A stretch of DNA of 64,000 nucleotides, taken from the NCBI RefSeq assembly GCF_009758015.1, contig NZ_WSEL01000002.1, forward strand, positions 184,894-248,893, read 5' to 3'. Of this stretch, positions 1 through 9,179 are shown piece after piece. Both the position numbers and the translations under genes were made by a program. Origin of the DNA: Ramlibacter pinisoli (GTDB lineage Bacteria > Pseudomonadota > Gammaproteobacteria > Burkholderiales > Burkholderiaceae_C). The notes beneath the pieces were generated by a model. That model worked only from the letters and a program-made list of their open reading frames with translations, ran no database searches and was not told where the DNA came from. How positions within the stretch are numbered: the first letter of the stretch is position 1; each line of letters opens with the position of its first letter.

Positions 1-504
1 GGCCGCGACCCCGCGGTGCGGGCCGACTGGGTGCGCCCGGGCATCGCCGTCTACGGCAGCGCGCCCGACTTCCCCGAGCACGACACCGCGCACTGGCAGC
101 TGCAGCCCACCATGACCCTGGCCAGCCGCATCATCGGCGTGCAGCAGCTGCAGCCGGCCGACACGGTGGGCTACGGCTCCAGCTTCGTGGCCGACGCGCC
201 GCTGCGCATCGGGGTGGTCGCCTGCGGCTATGCCGACGGCTACCCACGCCACTGCACCACCGGCACCCCGGTGCTGGTCGACGGCGTGCGCACCCGGCTG
301 GTCGGCCGGGTCAGCATGGACATGGTCACGGTCGACCTGTCGCCGGTGCCTGCCGCCGGCATCGGCAGCGAGGCGGTGCTGTGGGGCCGCTCGTCCTGCG
401 GCGCCGTGCTGCCGGTCGACGAGGTGGCGCGCGCCGGCGGCACCGTGGCCTACGAGCTGCTGTGCGCGCTGGCACCGCGGGTGCCGGTGGTGGTCGAAGC
501 CTGA
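1..504 (+). CDS. alr: Alanine racemase, C-terminal part (5' end outside window)
   Basis: The reading frame is open from base 1 and ends at 504, giving about 167 residues of the C-terminal half of a PLP-dependent alanine racemase, which makes D-alanine for peptidoglycan. The visible part carries VRPGIAVYG at the end of the barrel domain, then the VGYGSSF motif holding the tyrosine that acts as second catalytic base in this family, and the [11 protein letters not shown] segment of the C-terminal beta domain that completes the partner's active site. The PLP lysine lies upstream of the window. The gene after it is convergent, about 140 bp away. Family assignment is firm; whether this is alr or a catabolic dadX paralogue cannot be told from this fragment. 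Confidence 0.93.
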   Translation, partial: GRDPAVRADWVRPGIAVYGSAPDFPEHDTAHWQLQPTMTLASRIIGVQQLQPADTVGYGSSFVADAPLRIGVVACGYADGYPRHCTTGTPVLVDGVRTRLVGRVSMDMVTVDLSPVPAAGIGSEAVLWGRSSCGAVLPVDEVARAGGTVAYELLCALAPRVPVVVEA

Positions 505-643
505 AGGCGGACACCCGCACGCAGACGACGCAGAAGAAAGGACCGAACGCGCGGGCGTCGATCCACGGATCGCCTCTGCGCCTTCTGCGCAACCTTCGCG
601 TCTTCTGCGGACGGTGTCTTGTGCGAACGGGTGTTCGGCTCCC

Positions 644-1558
644 TCAGCGCTTGCGCAACCCCAGCACGACGACAGCGCCGACCACGACCAGCGCGCCGAC
701 CACCTGGATCGGCGCGATGGACTGGCCCAGCACCAGCCAGCCGAGCACCAGCGCGAACACCGGCTCGACGTTCATGATGGCCGAATTGCCCACCACGCCC
801 AGTTTGGGCAGCACGGTGAACATGATGGTGAAGGCGGTGCCGTAGAGGAAGGTGAGGGCGGCCAGCCCGCCCCAGCCGGCGGCGGCGTCGGGCAGGTGGA
901 AGCCGCCCTGCACGCCGACGGTGGCCAGCGCCACCAGCGCGGCGCAGCCCATGGTGGTGGCGGTGCGCACCCGGCCGTCGACGTCGCCGGCCTCGTGCTG
1001 GGTGAGCACCAGCGCCAGGCCGAAGGTGGCGCCGGCCGCCAGCGCGAACGCCACCCCGGCGCCGATGCGACTCCACTGGCCGGCGGCGCCGAGCCCGGAG
1101 GCGGCGCCCAGCACGTCGAGCGCCAGCGCCAGCCCGAACAGGATCACCGACATCGCCAGCAGCGTCGCCGGCTCGGGCTTGTGGCGGTAGACCAGCGCCG
1201 ACCACAGGGCGGTCCAGATCGGGTAGGTGTTGAAGGCCAGCAGCGCCAGCGCCACCGGCAGCCGCGCCACCGCCGAATACAGGCACAGGCTCTGGACGCC
1301 GATCAGCAGGCCGATGGCCGGCAGGAAGCGCCGCTGGCGCGTCGTGAAGCGCACCCGCACGCCCTGCAGCGCCAGGAGGGCGACGATGACGCCGGCCGTG
1401 ACGGTGCTGCGGAACACCACCGCGGTGGCGACATCGACCCCGTGGTTGAACGCGATGCGCGCCGCCACGTGGTTGGCGCCCATCATCAGCGCGATCAGCA
1501 GCAGGGTGGCGAAGGCGGCGCCGCTGAGCGCGCGGCCGGACGGCAGGACGGCCGTCAT
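644..1558 (-). CDS. EamA/DMT-family transporter
   Basis: A 304-residue protein that is almost entirely hydrophobic, with about ten predicted membrane segments arranged as two EamA repeats, the usual length and layout of drug/metabolite transporter family exporters. The start chosen (MTAVLPSGRAL) has its ATG overlapping the stop of the upstream PanE-like gene, so the two are probably translationally coupled. It is the last gene of the leftward run that begins with hpaR, so it may move a substrate or product of that catabolic cluster. The substrate cannot be read from the sequence. Confidence 0.88.
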   Translation of the reverse strand: MTAVLPSGRALSGAAFATLLLIALMMGANHVAARIAFNHGVDVATAVVFRSTVTAGVIVALLALQGVRVRFTTRQRRFLPAIGLLIGVQSLCLYSAVARLPVALALLAFNTYPIWTALWSALVYRHKPEPATLLAMSVILFGLALALDVLGAASGLGAAGQWSRIGAGVAFALAAGATFGLALVLTQHEAGDVDGRVRTATTMGCAALVALATVGVQGGFHLPDAAAGWGGLAALTFLYGTAFTIMFTVLPKLGVVGNSAIMNVEPVFALVLGWLVLGQSIAPIQVVGALVVVGAVVVLGLRKR

Positions 1559-2535
1559 GCCGGGTACAGCCCGTGCACGCGCGCGTGCAGCCGCGCCAGC
1601 CCGAGCAGCACGTCGGTGTACGGCGTCGCCACGCCGGTCAGCTGCCCGAGCTCGCGCACCACCGCCACCAGGGCGTCGAGCTCGACCGGCTTGCCGGCCT
1701 CCACGTCCTGCAGCATCGAGGTCTTGAAGGCCCCCAGCTTGCGGGTGACCTGGTGCCGGTCCTCCGGCAGCTGTTCGATCGGGATGCCGATGCGGGCGCC
1801 GATCTCGCGCGCCTCCAGCATCACGCTGGAGATGAAGCCGCGCACCAGGTCGTCGGCCATGATGCGGTCGGTGGTGGCGCCGGTGATGGCGCTGACCGGG
1901 TTGACGGTCATGTTGCCCCACAGCTTGTACCAGGCGTCGCGCTGGATCTGCGGCGACACCACCACCTCGTGGCCGGCCCGCTGCAGCAGCGCCGCCAGCG
2001 CGGACAGCCGCTCGCTGGCGCCGCCGGCCGGCTCGCCGACGATCAGCGTGTTGCCGAAGTGGTGCCTGACGCATCCCGGTTCGGTCAGCGCGCAGCTGGC
2101 GTGGACCACGCAGCCGATGATCTGGCGGCCGGGAATGGCCTGCGCGATGCGGCCCTCGGGGTCGACGGTGCGCAGCCGGGTGCCGGCCAGCGGGCCGCCG
2201 AAGCCCTCGAAGAACCACCACGGCACGCCGTTCATCGCCGTCAGGACCCGGGTGTCGGGGCCCAGCAGCGGGCCGATGGCCTGCGCCACCTCGGCCAGCG
2301 CCGGCGCCTTGACGGCGACCACCACCAGGTCCTGCACGCCGAGCTCGGCCGGGCTGCTGCTGGCGCGCACCGGCGCCGCCTGCAGCTGCCCGCCTTCCTC
2401 CAGCCGCAGCCCGTGGCGCTGCAGCGCCTGCAGCGTCGCGCCGCGCGCGACCACGCTGACCTGGGCGCCCGAGCGCGCCAGCCGGGCGCCGATCCAGCCG
2501 CCGATGGCACCGGCGCCGTAGATGCAAACCTTCAT
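1555..2535 (-). CDS. 2-dehydropantoate 2-reductase family protein (PanE/ApbA-like)
   Basis: A 326-residue NAD(P)H-dependent reductase of the ketopantoate reductase family. The N-terminus MKVCIYGAGAIGG is the Rossmann GxGxxG nucleotide-binding loop. The middle carries the VVAVKA stretch of the family, and the C-terminal helical domain contains KLWGNMTVNPVSAIT, where the catalytic lysine and the conserved asparagine and serine of PanE are found. It lies between a class II aldolase and an EamA transporter in the hpa cluster, a setting that suggests reduction of a 2-keto acid in catabolism and not pantothenate synthesis. For this reason I do not call it panE. A 4-bp overlap links it to the transporter. 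Confidence 0.85.
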   Translation of the reverse strand: MKVCIYGAGAIGGWIGARLARSGAQVSVVARGATLQALQRHGLRLEEGGQLQAAPVRASSSPAELGVQDLVVVAVKAPALAEVAQAIGPLLGPDTRVLTAMNGVPWWFFEGFGGPLAGTRLRTVDPEGRIAQAIPGRQIIGCVVHASCALTEPGCVRHHFGNTLIVGEPAGGASERLSALAALLQRAGHEVVVSPQIQRDAWYKLWGNMTVNPVSAITGATTDRIMADDLVRGFISSVMLEAREIGARIGIPIEQLPEDRHQVTRKLGAFKTSMLQDVEAGKPVELDALVAVVRELGQLTGVATPYTDVLLGLARLHARVHGLYPA

Positions 2536-2539
2536 GGGA

Positions 2540-3316
2540 TCAGGACTGGTAGGAGGGGTCGAGGCGGTCGATGCGGCGGGTGAGGGCGTCGAAGACGTCC
2601 TGGCCGGCGCCGAACTGCTGGTCGAACTGGAACGAGTCATGGGTGGTCTTGGCCGCCACCGCTTCGGGCACCGCGAGCGCCGGCCCGAGGGCGGCCTGGG
2701 CAAGCTGGATCTCGCAGGCGCGCTGCAGCGTCCACAGGCGCACGAACGCCAGCGGCAGCGTCGCCGCCCAGGCCAGCAGGCCGTGGTTGCGCAGGATCAC
2801 CAGCGGCTTGTCGCCGATGTTGCGCAGCAGCCGGGGCGCCTCGTCGGCGTGGATGGTGATGCCCTCGAAGTCGTGGTAGGCCACCAGGCCGTGCAGCTGC
2901 GCCGAGTAGAAGTTGTTCTGCGCCAGCCCGGCGGCGGTGCAGGCCACCGCCAGGCCGGCGGTGGTGTGGGTGTGCATGACGCAGTGGGCGTCGGGCAGGG
3001 CGCCGTGGATCGCCGCGTGCACGGTGAAGCCGGCCGGATTCACCGGCCAGGGGCTGGCATCCAGCTTGTGGCCCTGCAGGTCGATCTTGAGCAGGTTGCT
3101 GGCGGTCACCTCGCCGTAGTGCAGCCCGAACGGGTTGATCAGGAACTGGCGCTCGCCACCGGTCACGCTGTCGGGCAGGCGCACGGTGATGTGGTTGTAG
3201 ATCATCTCCGTCCAGCCGAGCAGGTCGAAGATGCGGTAGCAGGCGGCCAGCTGCACCCGGGCCTGCCATTCGTCCGGGTGCATCGCGGCCGGGCCCGGCC
3301 GGAGGACGGCGTTCAT
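2540..3316 (-). CDS. Class II aldolase/adducin family protein
   Basis: A 258-residue protein of the class II aldolase family (fuculose-1-phosphate aldolase, RhaD, AraD and adducin head). The zinc-binding histidines are visible: VMHTHTTAG (HxH) around residues 100-105 and the later RNHGLLAW, with an acidic residue before the first pair. Family members cleave or decarboxylate short hydroxy-acids using a divalent metal. It sits 10 bp downstream of hpaI and 5 bp upstream of the PanE-like gene in the same direction. It is therefore probably co-transcribed with the homoprotocatechuate genes. The exact substrate is unknown. Confidence 0.85.
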   Translation of the reverse strand: MNAVLRPGPAAMHPDEWQARVQLAACYRIFDLLGWTEMIYNHITVRLPDSVTGGERQFLINPFGLHYGEVTASNLLKIDLQGHKLDASPWPVNPAGFTVHAAIHGALPDAHCVMHTHTTAGLAVACTAAGLAQNNFYSAQLHGLVAYHDFEGITIHADEAPRLLRNIGDKPLVILRNHGLLAWAATLPLAFVRLWTLQRACEIQLAQAALGPALAVPEAVAAKTTHDSFQFDQQFGAGQDVFDALTRRIDRLDPSYQS

Positions 3317-3326
3317 GGCGGCTCCG

Positions 3327-4154
3327 TCAGGCGTACGGGTTGGCGCCGGGGGCGGGCGTCGGCGCCGGCGCCGCCGCGCGGCCCTTGAACTTGGCCACCA
3401 GCGCCGCGGTGCCGCGCACCAGGATGCTGTTGTCCAGGCCGACGGCGACGAACAGCACGCCCAGGTCGATCCAGCGCTGCGACTGGGCATCGTCGGTCGA
3501 CAGGATGCCGGCCGCCTTGCCGGCCTGGTTGATGCGGGCAACGGCGCCCTCGATGGTGCGCAGCACCTCGGGGTGGGCGGCGTTGCCGACGTGGCCGAGC
3601 GAGGCCGACAGGTCGGCCGGGCCGATGAAGACGCCATCGACCCCGTCCACCGCCAGGATCGCATCCAGGTTGTCCAGCGCCTGCTGCGTCTCCATCTGCA
3701 CCAGCAGGCAGACCTGGTCGTTGGCTTCCTTGCCGTAGTTGGGATGGCGGCCCCAGCGCGAGGCGCGGGCGCCGGCCATGCCGCGCACGCCCTGCGGCGG
3801 GTAGCGCATGCTGCGCACGAGCTCGCGCGCCTGTTCGGCGGTGTCCACCATGGGCACCAGGAGGGTCTGCAGGCCGAGGTCGAGGTACTGCTTGATCAGC
3901 ATCTGGCCGACATACCCGTGGCCCATGGCGACGCGGCCGATGGCGTGCGTGCCCGGGTAGCCGGCGATGATCTGCGCCGCCTGCAGGGTGCTGTTGAGGT
4001 CGTTGGGCGTGTGCTCGCCGTCGATCAGCAGCCAGTCGAAGCCGGCGCCGGCGCAGATCTCCGAGGCATAGGGACTGGCCAGGCCCTGCCAGAGGCCGAT
4101 CTGCACGCGGCGCTCGCGCAGGGCTTGCTTGAACGGGTTGACGGGTGTCTGCAT
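3327..4154 (-). CDS. hpaI: 4-hydroxy-2-oxoheptanedioate aldolase (HpcH/HpaI)
   Basis: A 275-residue HpcH/HpaI aldolase that splits 4-hydroxy-2-oxoheptane-1,7-dioate into pyruvate and succinic semialdehyde, the last step of the homoprotocatechuate pathway. The family landmarks are in order: FDWLLIDGEHTPND near residue 40, QTLLVPMVDTAEQA near 95, RASRWGRHPNY around 130, the metal-ligand glutamate in LLVQMET, and GPADLSASLGH. The C-terminus ends in a proline/alanine-rich tail. It follows hpaH by 18 bp and precedes the class II aldolase. A related function such as 2-keto-3-deoxy-sugar acid aldolase is possible for the family, but the context fixes it. Confidence 0.93.
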   Translation of the reverse strand: MQTPVNPFKQALRERRVQIGLWQGLASPYASEICAGAGFDWLLIDGEHTPNDLNSTLQAAQIIAGYPGTHAIGRVAMGHGYVGQMLIKQYLDLGLQTLLVPMVDTAEQARELVRSMRYPPQGVRGMAGARASRWGRHPNYGKEANDQVCLLVQMETQQALDNLDAILAVDGVDGVFIGPADLSASLGHVGNAAHPEVLRTIEGAVARINQAGKAAGILSTDDAQSQRWIDLGVLFVAVGLDNSILVRGTAALVAKFKGRAAAPAPTPAPGANPYA

Positions 4155-4172
4155 GGGGTGTCCCCTCGAAGG

Positions 4173-4973
4173 CTAGTGGAACTGGAAGTCGAGGCGGCCG
4201 AGCGGGCCGTAGTCGGCCTCGAAGCGGTCGCCGGCGCGGGCCGCGACCGGACGGGTGAACGAGCCGGCCAGCACCACCTCGCCGGCCTGCAGGCTCTCGC
4301 CCCAGGGCGCGAGCTTCATCGCCAGCCAGGCCACCCCGATGGCCGGATGGCCCTGCACGCCGGCCGCCAGCCCGGTCTCCTCGACGGCGCCGTTCTGGCG
4401 CAGGATGGCGCCGACCCACGGCAGGTCGATGGCGCGCGGGGCGACGCGGGTGCCGCCCAGCACGATGCCGGCGTTGGCCGCGTTGTCGCTGATGGTGTCC
4501 TGCACCTTGCGCATCGCCCGCGTGTGGCGGTCGAACTGCTCGATGCGGGCGTCGATGATCTCGAAGGCCGGGGTGACGTAGTCGGTGGCGTCCAGCACGT
4601 CGTCGATGGTGACCTTGCAGCCTTCGAGCGTGCGCTTGAGCACGAAGGCCAGTTCCACCTCGACCCGCGGCGCGATGAAGCGCTGCGCCGGGATGGGGCC
4701 GGGCTCGAAGAACATGTCGTCCAGCAAGGTGCCGTAGTCGGGCTCGTCGATCTGGCTGGACAGCTGCATGGCGCGCGAGGTCAGCCCGATCTTGTGGCCG
4801 CGCACCGTGCGGCCGGCGGCGATCTTGTGCGCCACCCAGGCGCGTGAGACGGCGTAGCCGTCCTCCACCGTCATGCCGGGGAAGCGCTTGGAGAAATGCT
4901 CCACCTGCACCCGGGTGCGCTCGGCGGTGTCCAGTTCCTGCGCCAGCTGCGCGATGTGGTCGGGCGTGAACAT
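4173..4973 (-). CDS. hpaH: 2-oxo-hept-3-ene-1,7-dioate hydratase
   Basis: A 266-residue member of the fumarylacetoacetate hydrolase/2-keto-4-pentenoate hydratase fold. HpaH adds water to 2-oxo-hept-3-ene-1,7-dioate to give the substrate of HpaI. The landmarks are [12 protein letters not shown] near residue 60, the metal-binding [12 protein letters not shown] around 105, [11 protein letters not shown] around 140, and [12 protein letters not shown] around 165. The start ([10 protein letters not shown]) sits just past the end of hpaF with almost no gap, as expected inside an operon. Confidence 0.93.
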   Translation of the reverse strand: MFTPDHIAQLAQELDTAERTRVQVEHFSKRFPGMTVEDGYAVSRAWVAHKIAAGRTVRGHKIGLTSRAMQLSSQIDEPDYGTLLDDMFFEPGPIPAQRFIAPRVEVELAFVLKRTLEGCKVTIDDVLDATDYVTPAFEIIDARIEQFDRHTRAMRKVQDTISDNAANAGIVLGGTRVAPRAIDLPWVGAILRQNGAVEETGLAAGVQGHPAIGVAWLAMKLAPWGESLQAGEVVLAGSFTRPVAARAGDRFEADYGPLGRLDFQFH

Positions 4974-4975
4974 GG

Positions 4976-5386
4976 TCAGGTCTGGCTGGCGAAGTGGGGA
5001 TGCAGCGTGCTGTGCTTGCCGTCGTAGACCTGGCCCGGACTCTCGTCGACCTGCACCGTCAGGCCCACCAGGCCCTGCTCGAACAGCGGCGCCAGGTGCG
5101 CCTTGGCGGCGGCCAGCACGGCGTCGCCGGCGCCCTGCTTGACCGCGTCGCTGCGGCCGCTGGCCATGCGCAGGTTCAGGTACAGGAAGGCGTAGTCGCC
5201 CTTGCCGTCGGCCACCGCGTAGTGCGCCGCCGGATAGGCCAGCACGCGGGTGCCGCCGGTCGGGAACACCTGCCGGCCGGCTTCGTCGCGCACCTGCAGC
5301 ATGGCGTCGGCCAGCGTGCGGCACAGCGCGCCCATGTCGGTGCGGGCGTCGACGTTGGGGGTGTAGAGGATGACGAGGTGCGGCAT
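4976..5386 (-). CDS. hpaF: 5-carboxymethyl-2-hydroxymuconate delta-isomerase
   Basis: A 136-residue CHMI, a small trimeric enzyme of the tautomerase superfamily that isomerises 5-carboxymethyl-2-hydroxymuconate. The protein begins MPHLVILY, so removal of methionine would expose the N-terminal proline that is the general base in the family. Other conserved parts are [16 protein letters not shown] and [13 protein letters not shown]. The length is typical. It lies between hpaD and hpaH with single-digit spacing. Confidence 0.92.
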   Translation of the reverse strand: MPHLVILYTPNVDARTDMGALCRTLADAMLQVRDEAGRQVFPTGGTRVLAYPAAHYAVADGKGDYAFLYLNLRMASGRSDAVKQGAGDAVLAAAKAHLAPLFEQGLVGLTVQVDESPGQVYDGKHSTLHPHFASQT

Positions 5387-5391
5387 GGGGG

Positions 5392-6255
5392 TCAGGCGGC
5401 AAGCGGGGTGACGGGGAAGATGGCGTTGATCTGGCCGGTGCCCGAACTGCCGAAGTAGGGCGTCACGATCTCGACCGGGGCCTGGTAGCGGTCCCAGCCC
5501 AGCAGTCCCAGCAGCATCGCGGTGTCGTGCATGTCTCCTTCGCCCCAGCACTTGTCGGCATACATCGGCAGCATGCCGATGAAGGTGGCCCAGTCGCCCT
5601 GCTGCCACAGCTGCACCACGCGACGATCGACCTGCTCGAGGAAGGGGTCGTAGACCTTGTGCATGAACTCGGGCGCGCGGCCATTGTCGGCGAAGTGGTG
5701 CGACAGTGACCCGCTGGCGAACACCGCCACCGTGCCGTCGTAGTGGTCCTCGATGGCGCGCCGCACCGCGGCGCCGAAGCGCCCGGACTCGTGCAGGTCG
5801 TGCCAGTCGCACCAGCCGCTGATGCTGATGACCTTGTAGTGCTGGTCGGCGTTCATGTAGCGCATCGGCACCAGGGTGCCGTACTCCAGCGACAGCGTGG
5901 TGTCCGAGTGGGCGCGGGTCTTGACGCCCATGGCGTTCGCCGCGTCGGCGATCAGGTGGCCCAGCCCGGGGTTGCCCGGGTAGGCATAGGGCAGGTTCTT
6001 GATGAAGTGGGGCAGCTCGTTGCTGGTGTAGACGCCCTCGAACGCCGGCCCGCAGTTGATGTGGTATTCGCTGTTGACCTGCCAGTGCACATCGAACACC
6101 ACGATGGTGTCCACGCCGAGCGTGCGGCAGCGCCGGTCGATCTCCTGGTGCCCGGCGATGGCGGCGTCGCGGCAGCCGAAGTGCGGGCCGGGAAACTCCG
6201 ACAGGTACATCGACGGCACGTGGGTGATCTTGGCGGCGAGGGCGAGGGTGCCCAT
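5392..6255 (-). CDS. hpaD: 3,4-dihydroxyphenylacetate 2,3-dioxygenase
   Basis: A 287-residue class III (LigB-type) extradiol dioxygenase that opens the ring of homoprotocatechuate between C2 and C3 using Fe(II). The family signature is clear: [13 protein letters not shown] near the N-terminus, [10 protein letters not shown] with a conserved histidine, [14 protein letters not shown] with metal and acid histidines around residue 190, and a C-terminal [12 protein letters not shown]. The start [15 protein letters not shown] lies 2 bp after the hpaE stop. This is the committed ring-cleavage step of the cluster. The monooxygenase that would make its substrate (hpaBC) is not in the window. Confidence 0.94.
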   Translation of the reverse strand: MGTLALAAKITHVPSMYLSEFPGPHFGCRDAAIAGHQEIDRRCRTLGVDTIVVFDVHWQVNSEYHINCGPAFEGVYTSNELPHFIKNLPYAYPGNPGLGHLIADAANAMGVKTRAHSDTTLSLEYGTLVPMRYMNADQHYKVISISGWCDWHDLHESGRFGAAVRRAIEDHYDGTVAVFASGSLSHHFADNGRAPEFMHKVYDPFLEQVDRRVVQLWQQGDWATFIGMLPMYADKCWGEGDMHDTAMLLGLLGWDRYQAPVEIVTPYFGSSGTGQINAIFPVTPLAA

Positions 6256-6257
6256 GG

Positions 6258-7715
6258 TCAGGCTCCCCAATGGGGGATGTGGTGACTGCCGAGCGAGACC
6301 GCGATGTTCTTCGGCTCCAGGAACACCTCGTGGCTCCAGGTGCCGCCCTCGCGGCCGGTGCCCGAGGCCTTGGTGCCGCCGAACGGCTGGCGCAGGTCGC
6401 GCACGTTCTGGCTGTTGACGAAGCACATGCCGGCCTCCACCGCCGCCGCCACCCGGTGGGCGCGGCCGATGTTCTCGGTCCACACGTAGCTCGACAGGCC
6501 GTACTGGGTCGCGTTGGCGATGCGGATCGCGTCGGCCTCGTCGTCGAACGGAATCAGGCAGGCGACCGGGCCGAAGATCTCGTCCTGCGCGATCTGCATC
6601 CGGTTGTCGACGTCGGCGAACACGGTGGGCAGCACGTAGTTGCCCTTCTTCACCCGGTCCGGCAGCAGCGGGGCATCGAGCCCGCCGCACAGCAGCGTGG
6701 CGCCTTCCTTGGGCCCGAGCTCGATGTAGCGCCGCACCTTGGCCAGGTGGCCGGGCGAGATCATCGGGCCGACGATGGTCTTGTCGTCGCGCGGGTCGCC
6801 CACCGTGATGCGCTTGGCGCGCTCGACGAACTTCTGCACGAAGTCGGGGTAGGCCGACTTCTGCACCAGGATGCGGCTGCCGGCGGTGCAGCGCTCGCCG
6901 TTGTTGGAGAAGATCATGAACACGGCGGCGTCGAGCGCGCGCGCCATGTCGGCGTCGTCGAAGATGACGAACGGCGACTTGCCGCCCAGCTCCATGCTGA
7001 ACTTCTTCAGGCCGGCCTGCTGCACGATGCGGTTGCCGGTGGCGGTGGAACCGGTGAACGAGATCGCCCGCACGTCGGGATGCCGCACCAGCGGCTCGCC
7101 GGCGTCCTTGCCGTAGCCGTGCACGATGTTCAGCACCCCGGCCGGGATGCCGGCTTCCAGCGCCAGCTCGCCCAGCCGGGCGGCGGTCAGCGGCGACAGC
7201 TCGCTCATCTTCAGCACGGCGGTGTTGCCGAACGCCAGGCAGGGCGCGGTCTTCCAGGTCGCCGTCATGAACGGCACGTTCCACGGCGAGATCAGCGCGC
7301 AGACGCCGACCGGGTGGAACAGCGTGTAGTTCAGGTGGGTGTCGGTCGGGTAGGTGTGGCCGTCGACCCGCACGCACATCTCGGCGAAGTAGGCGAAGTT
7401 GTCGGCCGCGCGCGGCACCAGCTGCTTGCCGGTCTGGGCGATCACCTGGCCGGTGTCGTCGGTCTCGGTGCGCGCCAGTTCCGGCACGTGGGCGGTGATC
7501 AGCTCGCCCAGCCGGCGCACCAGCCGGGCCCGCTGCGGCGCCGGCAGCGCCGCCCAGGCCGGGAAGGCGGCCTTGGCGGCGGCGACCGCGGCGTCCACTT
7601 CGGCCGCGCCGCCGCTGGCCACCTCGGCCAGCACCTCCTGGGTGGCCGGGTTGACGGTCTCGAAGTAGTCGCGGCCGGCGACGGTCTTGCCGCCGATCAG
7701 GTGGTCGATGCGCAT
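6258..7715 (-). CDS. hpaE: 5-carboxymethyl-2-hydroxymuconic-semialdehyde dehydrogenase
   Basis: A 485-residue aldehyde dehydrogenase of normal superfamily length, oxidising the ring-cleavage semialdehyde with NAD. Visible landmarks are LISPWNVPFM (NAD site), the SFTGSTATGNRI stretch, the catalytic-glutamate motif MELGGKSPFV, the catalytic cysteine in NNGERCTAGSR, and EIFGPVACLIPF. Its first codons overlap the end of hpaR by 19 bp. It is the first enzyme gene of the hpa operon. Confidence 0.94.
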   Translation of the reverse strand: MRIDHLIGGKTVAGRDYFETVNPATQEVLAEVASGGAAEVDAAVAAAKAAFPAWAALPAPQRARLVRRLGELITAHVPELARTETDDTGQVIAQTGKQLVPRAADNFAYFAEMCVRVDGHTYPTDTHLNYTLFHPVGVCALISPWNVPFMTATWKTAPCLAFGNTAVLKMSELSPLTAARLGELALEAGIPAGVLNIVHGYGKDAGEPLVRHPDVRAISFTGSTATGNRIVQQAGLKKFSMELGGKSPFVIFDDADMARALDAAVFMIFSNNGERCTAGSRILVQKSAYPDFVQKFVERAKRITVGDPRDDKTIVGPMISPGHLAKVRRYIELGPKEGATLLCGGLDAPLLPDRVKKGNYVLPTVFADVDNRMQIAQDEIFGPVACLIPFDDEADAIRIANATQYGLSSYVWTENIGRAHRVAAAVEAGMCFVNSQNVRDLRQPFGGTKASGTGREGGTWSHEVFLEPKNIAVSLGSHHIPHWGA

Positions 7716-8167
7716 GGGTCTCCTTCCGCGGTCCGCACGCCGCCCTCCAGGGCGATCACGGCGTCCAGCAATTGGTACAGGTGTTCCAGGTTGGCGGCGC
7801 CGAGCGAGCGCTCCATCCAGGCGTAGTGGGCCTCGACCGTGTGCGACAGCTTGTCGACCAGCCGGCGGCCCTTGGCGGTGGCCTCCACCACGCTGCGGCG
7901 CTGGTCGGCGGGGTCGCGCTCGCGGCGCACCAGGCCGTCGCGCTCCATTCGCGCCAGCACGCCGGTCAGGCTGGGCCCGGAGATGAAGGCCTCGCGCGCC
8001 ACCCGGCCGGTCTCGACGGTGCCGTGCTCGCCCAGCACCCGCAGCACCCGCCACTGCTGGTCGGACAGGCCGTGGCCGCGCAGGCTCGGCCGGGTGTGGA
8101 CCATGACGGCCTCGCGCGCCTGCAGCAGCAGGCGGGGCAGGTTGCGGTGCTTGAACGAGGTCGCCAT
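7697..8167 (-). CDS. hpaR: MarR-family regulator HpaR of homoprotocatechuate degradation
   Basis: A 156-residue MarR-type winged-helix protein. It contains the LSDQQWRVLRVLGEHG helix and a DNA-binding region with VAREAFISGPSLTGVLARMERDGLV, then the wing RRERDPADQRRSVV. HpaR proteins repress the meta-cleavage operon until an aromatic ligand binds. Here the gene is first in the operon it probably controls, and its end overlaps hpaE. An AT-rich imperfect palindrome 15-30 bp upstream of its start is a candidate operator for autoregulation. Confidence 0.9.
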   Translation of the reverse strand: MATSFKHRNLPRLLLQAREAVMVHTRPSLRGHGLSDQQWRVLRVLGEHGTVETGRVAREAFISGPSLTGVLARMERDGLVRRERDPADQRRSVVEATAKGRRLVDKLSHTVEAHYAWMERSLGAANLEHLYQLLDAVIALEGGVRTAEGDPCASTT

Positions 8168-8181
8168 GGGCTCGGGCAGTT

Positions 8182-8197
8182 ATTTCACATATTAAAT
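8182..8197. promoter_or_regulatory. Candidate HpaR operator/promoter region
   Basis: A 16-bp AT-rich imperfect palindrome (ATTTCACA/TATTAAAT, 6 of 8 positions symmetric) stands out in the otherwise GC-rich 129-bp gap between hpaR and the divergent SDR gene. MarR-family proteins usually bind AT-rich palindromes of 16-20 bp next to their own promoter. Assignment is by position and symmetry only. Confidence 0.4.
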
Positions 8198-8296
8198 GAT
8201 TGGCTGCACCCCGGCAATCGGGGATTGCCGCCGGGCCGGCGGCGGGGGGTCTGGGTACAGTGGCGCAGCACTTCCAACCTTCCAAGCCCAACCGAC

Positions 8297-9076
8297 ATGG
8301 ACCTCCACATCGCCGGCCGCAAGGCCATCGTCTGCGCTTCCTCGCAGGGCCTGGGCCGGGCCTGCGCCCTGTCGCTCTCCCGCGAGGGCGTCCAGGTGTT
8401 CGTCAACGGCCGCACAGAAGACAAGCTGCGCGCCACCGCCGCGGCGATCCAGGCCGAGACCGGCCACCCGGTGGTGCCGGTGGTGGCCGACATCATGACC
8501 GAGGCGGGCCGCGCCACCCTGGTGGCCGCCTGCCCCGACGCCGACATCCTGGTCAACAACAACGCCGGCCCGACGCCCGGCAAGTTCGAGGACTGGGCGC
8601 GCGAGGATTACCTGCAGGTGTTCGAGCAGAACATGCTGCCGGCCGCGCTCCTCATCCGCGCGCTGCTGCCCGGCATGCGGGCGCGCCGGTACGGCCGCAT
8701 CGTCAACATCACCTCGGCGATGGTGAAGTCGCCCAATCCGCACCAGGGCCTGTCGACCGCGGCGCGCACGGCGCTCACCGCCCTGTGCAAGGCGATCTCG
8801 CGCGAGGTGGTGGTGGACAACGTCACCATCAACAACCTCTTGCCCGAGCGCATCGACACCGGCCGCCAGCAGTACCTGATCGAGCGCCAGGCCAGGATCG
8901 ACGGGACCACGCTGGAGGCGGCGCGCGCCAAGCTGGTCGACACCATCGCCGCCAAGCGCTTCGGCCGGCCGGAAGAGTTCGCCGACCTCTGCGCCTACCT
9001 GTGCAGCGAGCAGGCCTCGTTCATCTGCGGGCAGAACATCCAGGTCGACGGCGGCTCCTACCGCGGCATCGTCTGA
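8297..9076 (+). CDS. SDR-family oxidoreductase with altered catalytic residues
   Basis: A 259-residue Rossmann-fold protein of the short-chain dehydrogenase family. The nucleotide-binding loop is ASSQGLGRA (residues 14-22), the structural NNNAG motif is at 87-91, and the catalytic-serine strand RIVNITS ends at Ser140. The usual YxxxK pair is missing: the aligned segment reads STAAR (153-157), so Ser replaces Tyr and Arg replaces Lys. The C-terminal FICGQNIQVDGG is typical. It is transcribed away from the hpa operon, so no shared pathway is implied. It could be a non-canonical reductase or a binding protein. Confidence 0.85.
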   Translation: MDLHIAGRKAIVCASSQGLGRACALSLSREGVQVFVNGRTEDKLRATAAAIQAETGHPVVPVVADIMTEAGRATLVAACPDADILVNNNAGPTPGKFEDWAREDYLQVFEQNMLPAALLIRALLPGMRARRYGRIVNITSAMVKSPNPHQGLSTAARTALTALCKAISREVVVDNVTINNLLPERIDTGRQQYLIERQARIDGTTLEAARAKLVDTIAAKRFGRPEEFADLCAYLCSEQASFICGQNIQVDGGSYRGIV

Positions 9077-9179
9077 GCGGGGGCTTGGCGCCGGCGCGCT
9101 GCCGGTTTCGGCGGGCCGGCGTGTAATGGCGGCGCGTGCCGCGCGACCCACGCGCACCCGCCACCTTCCGGAGCCCGCC

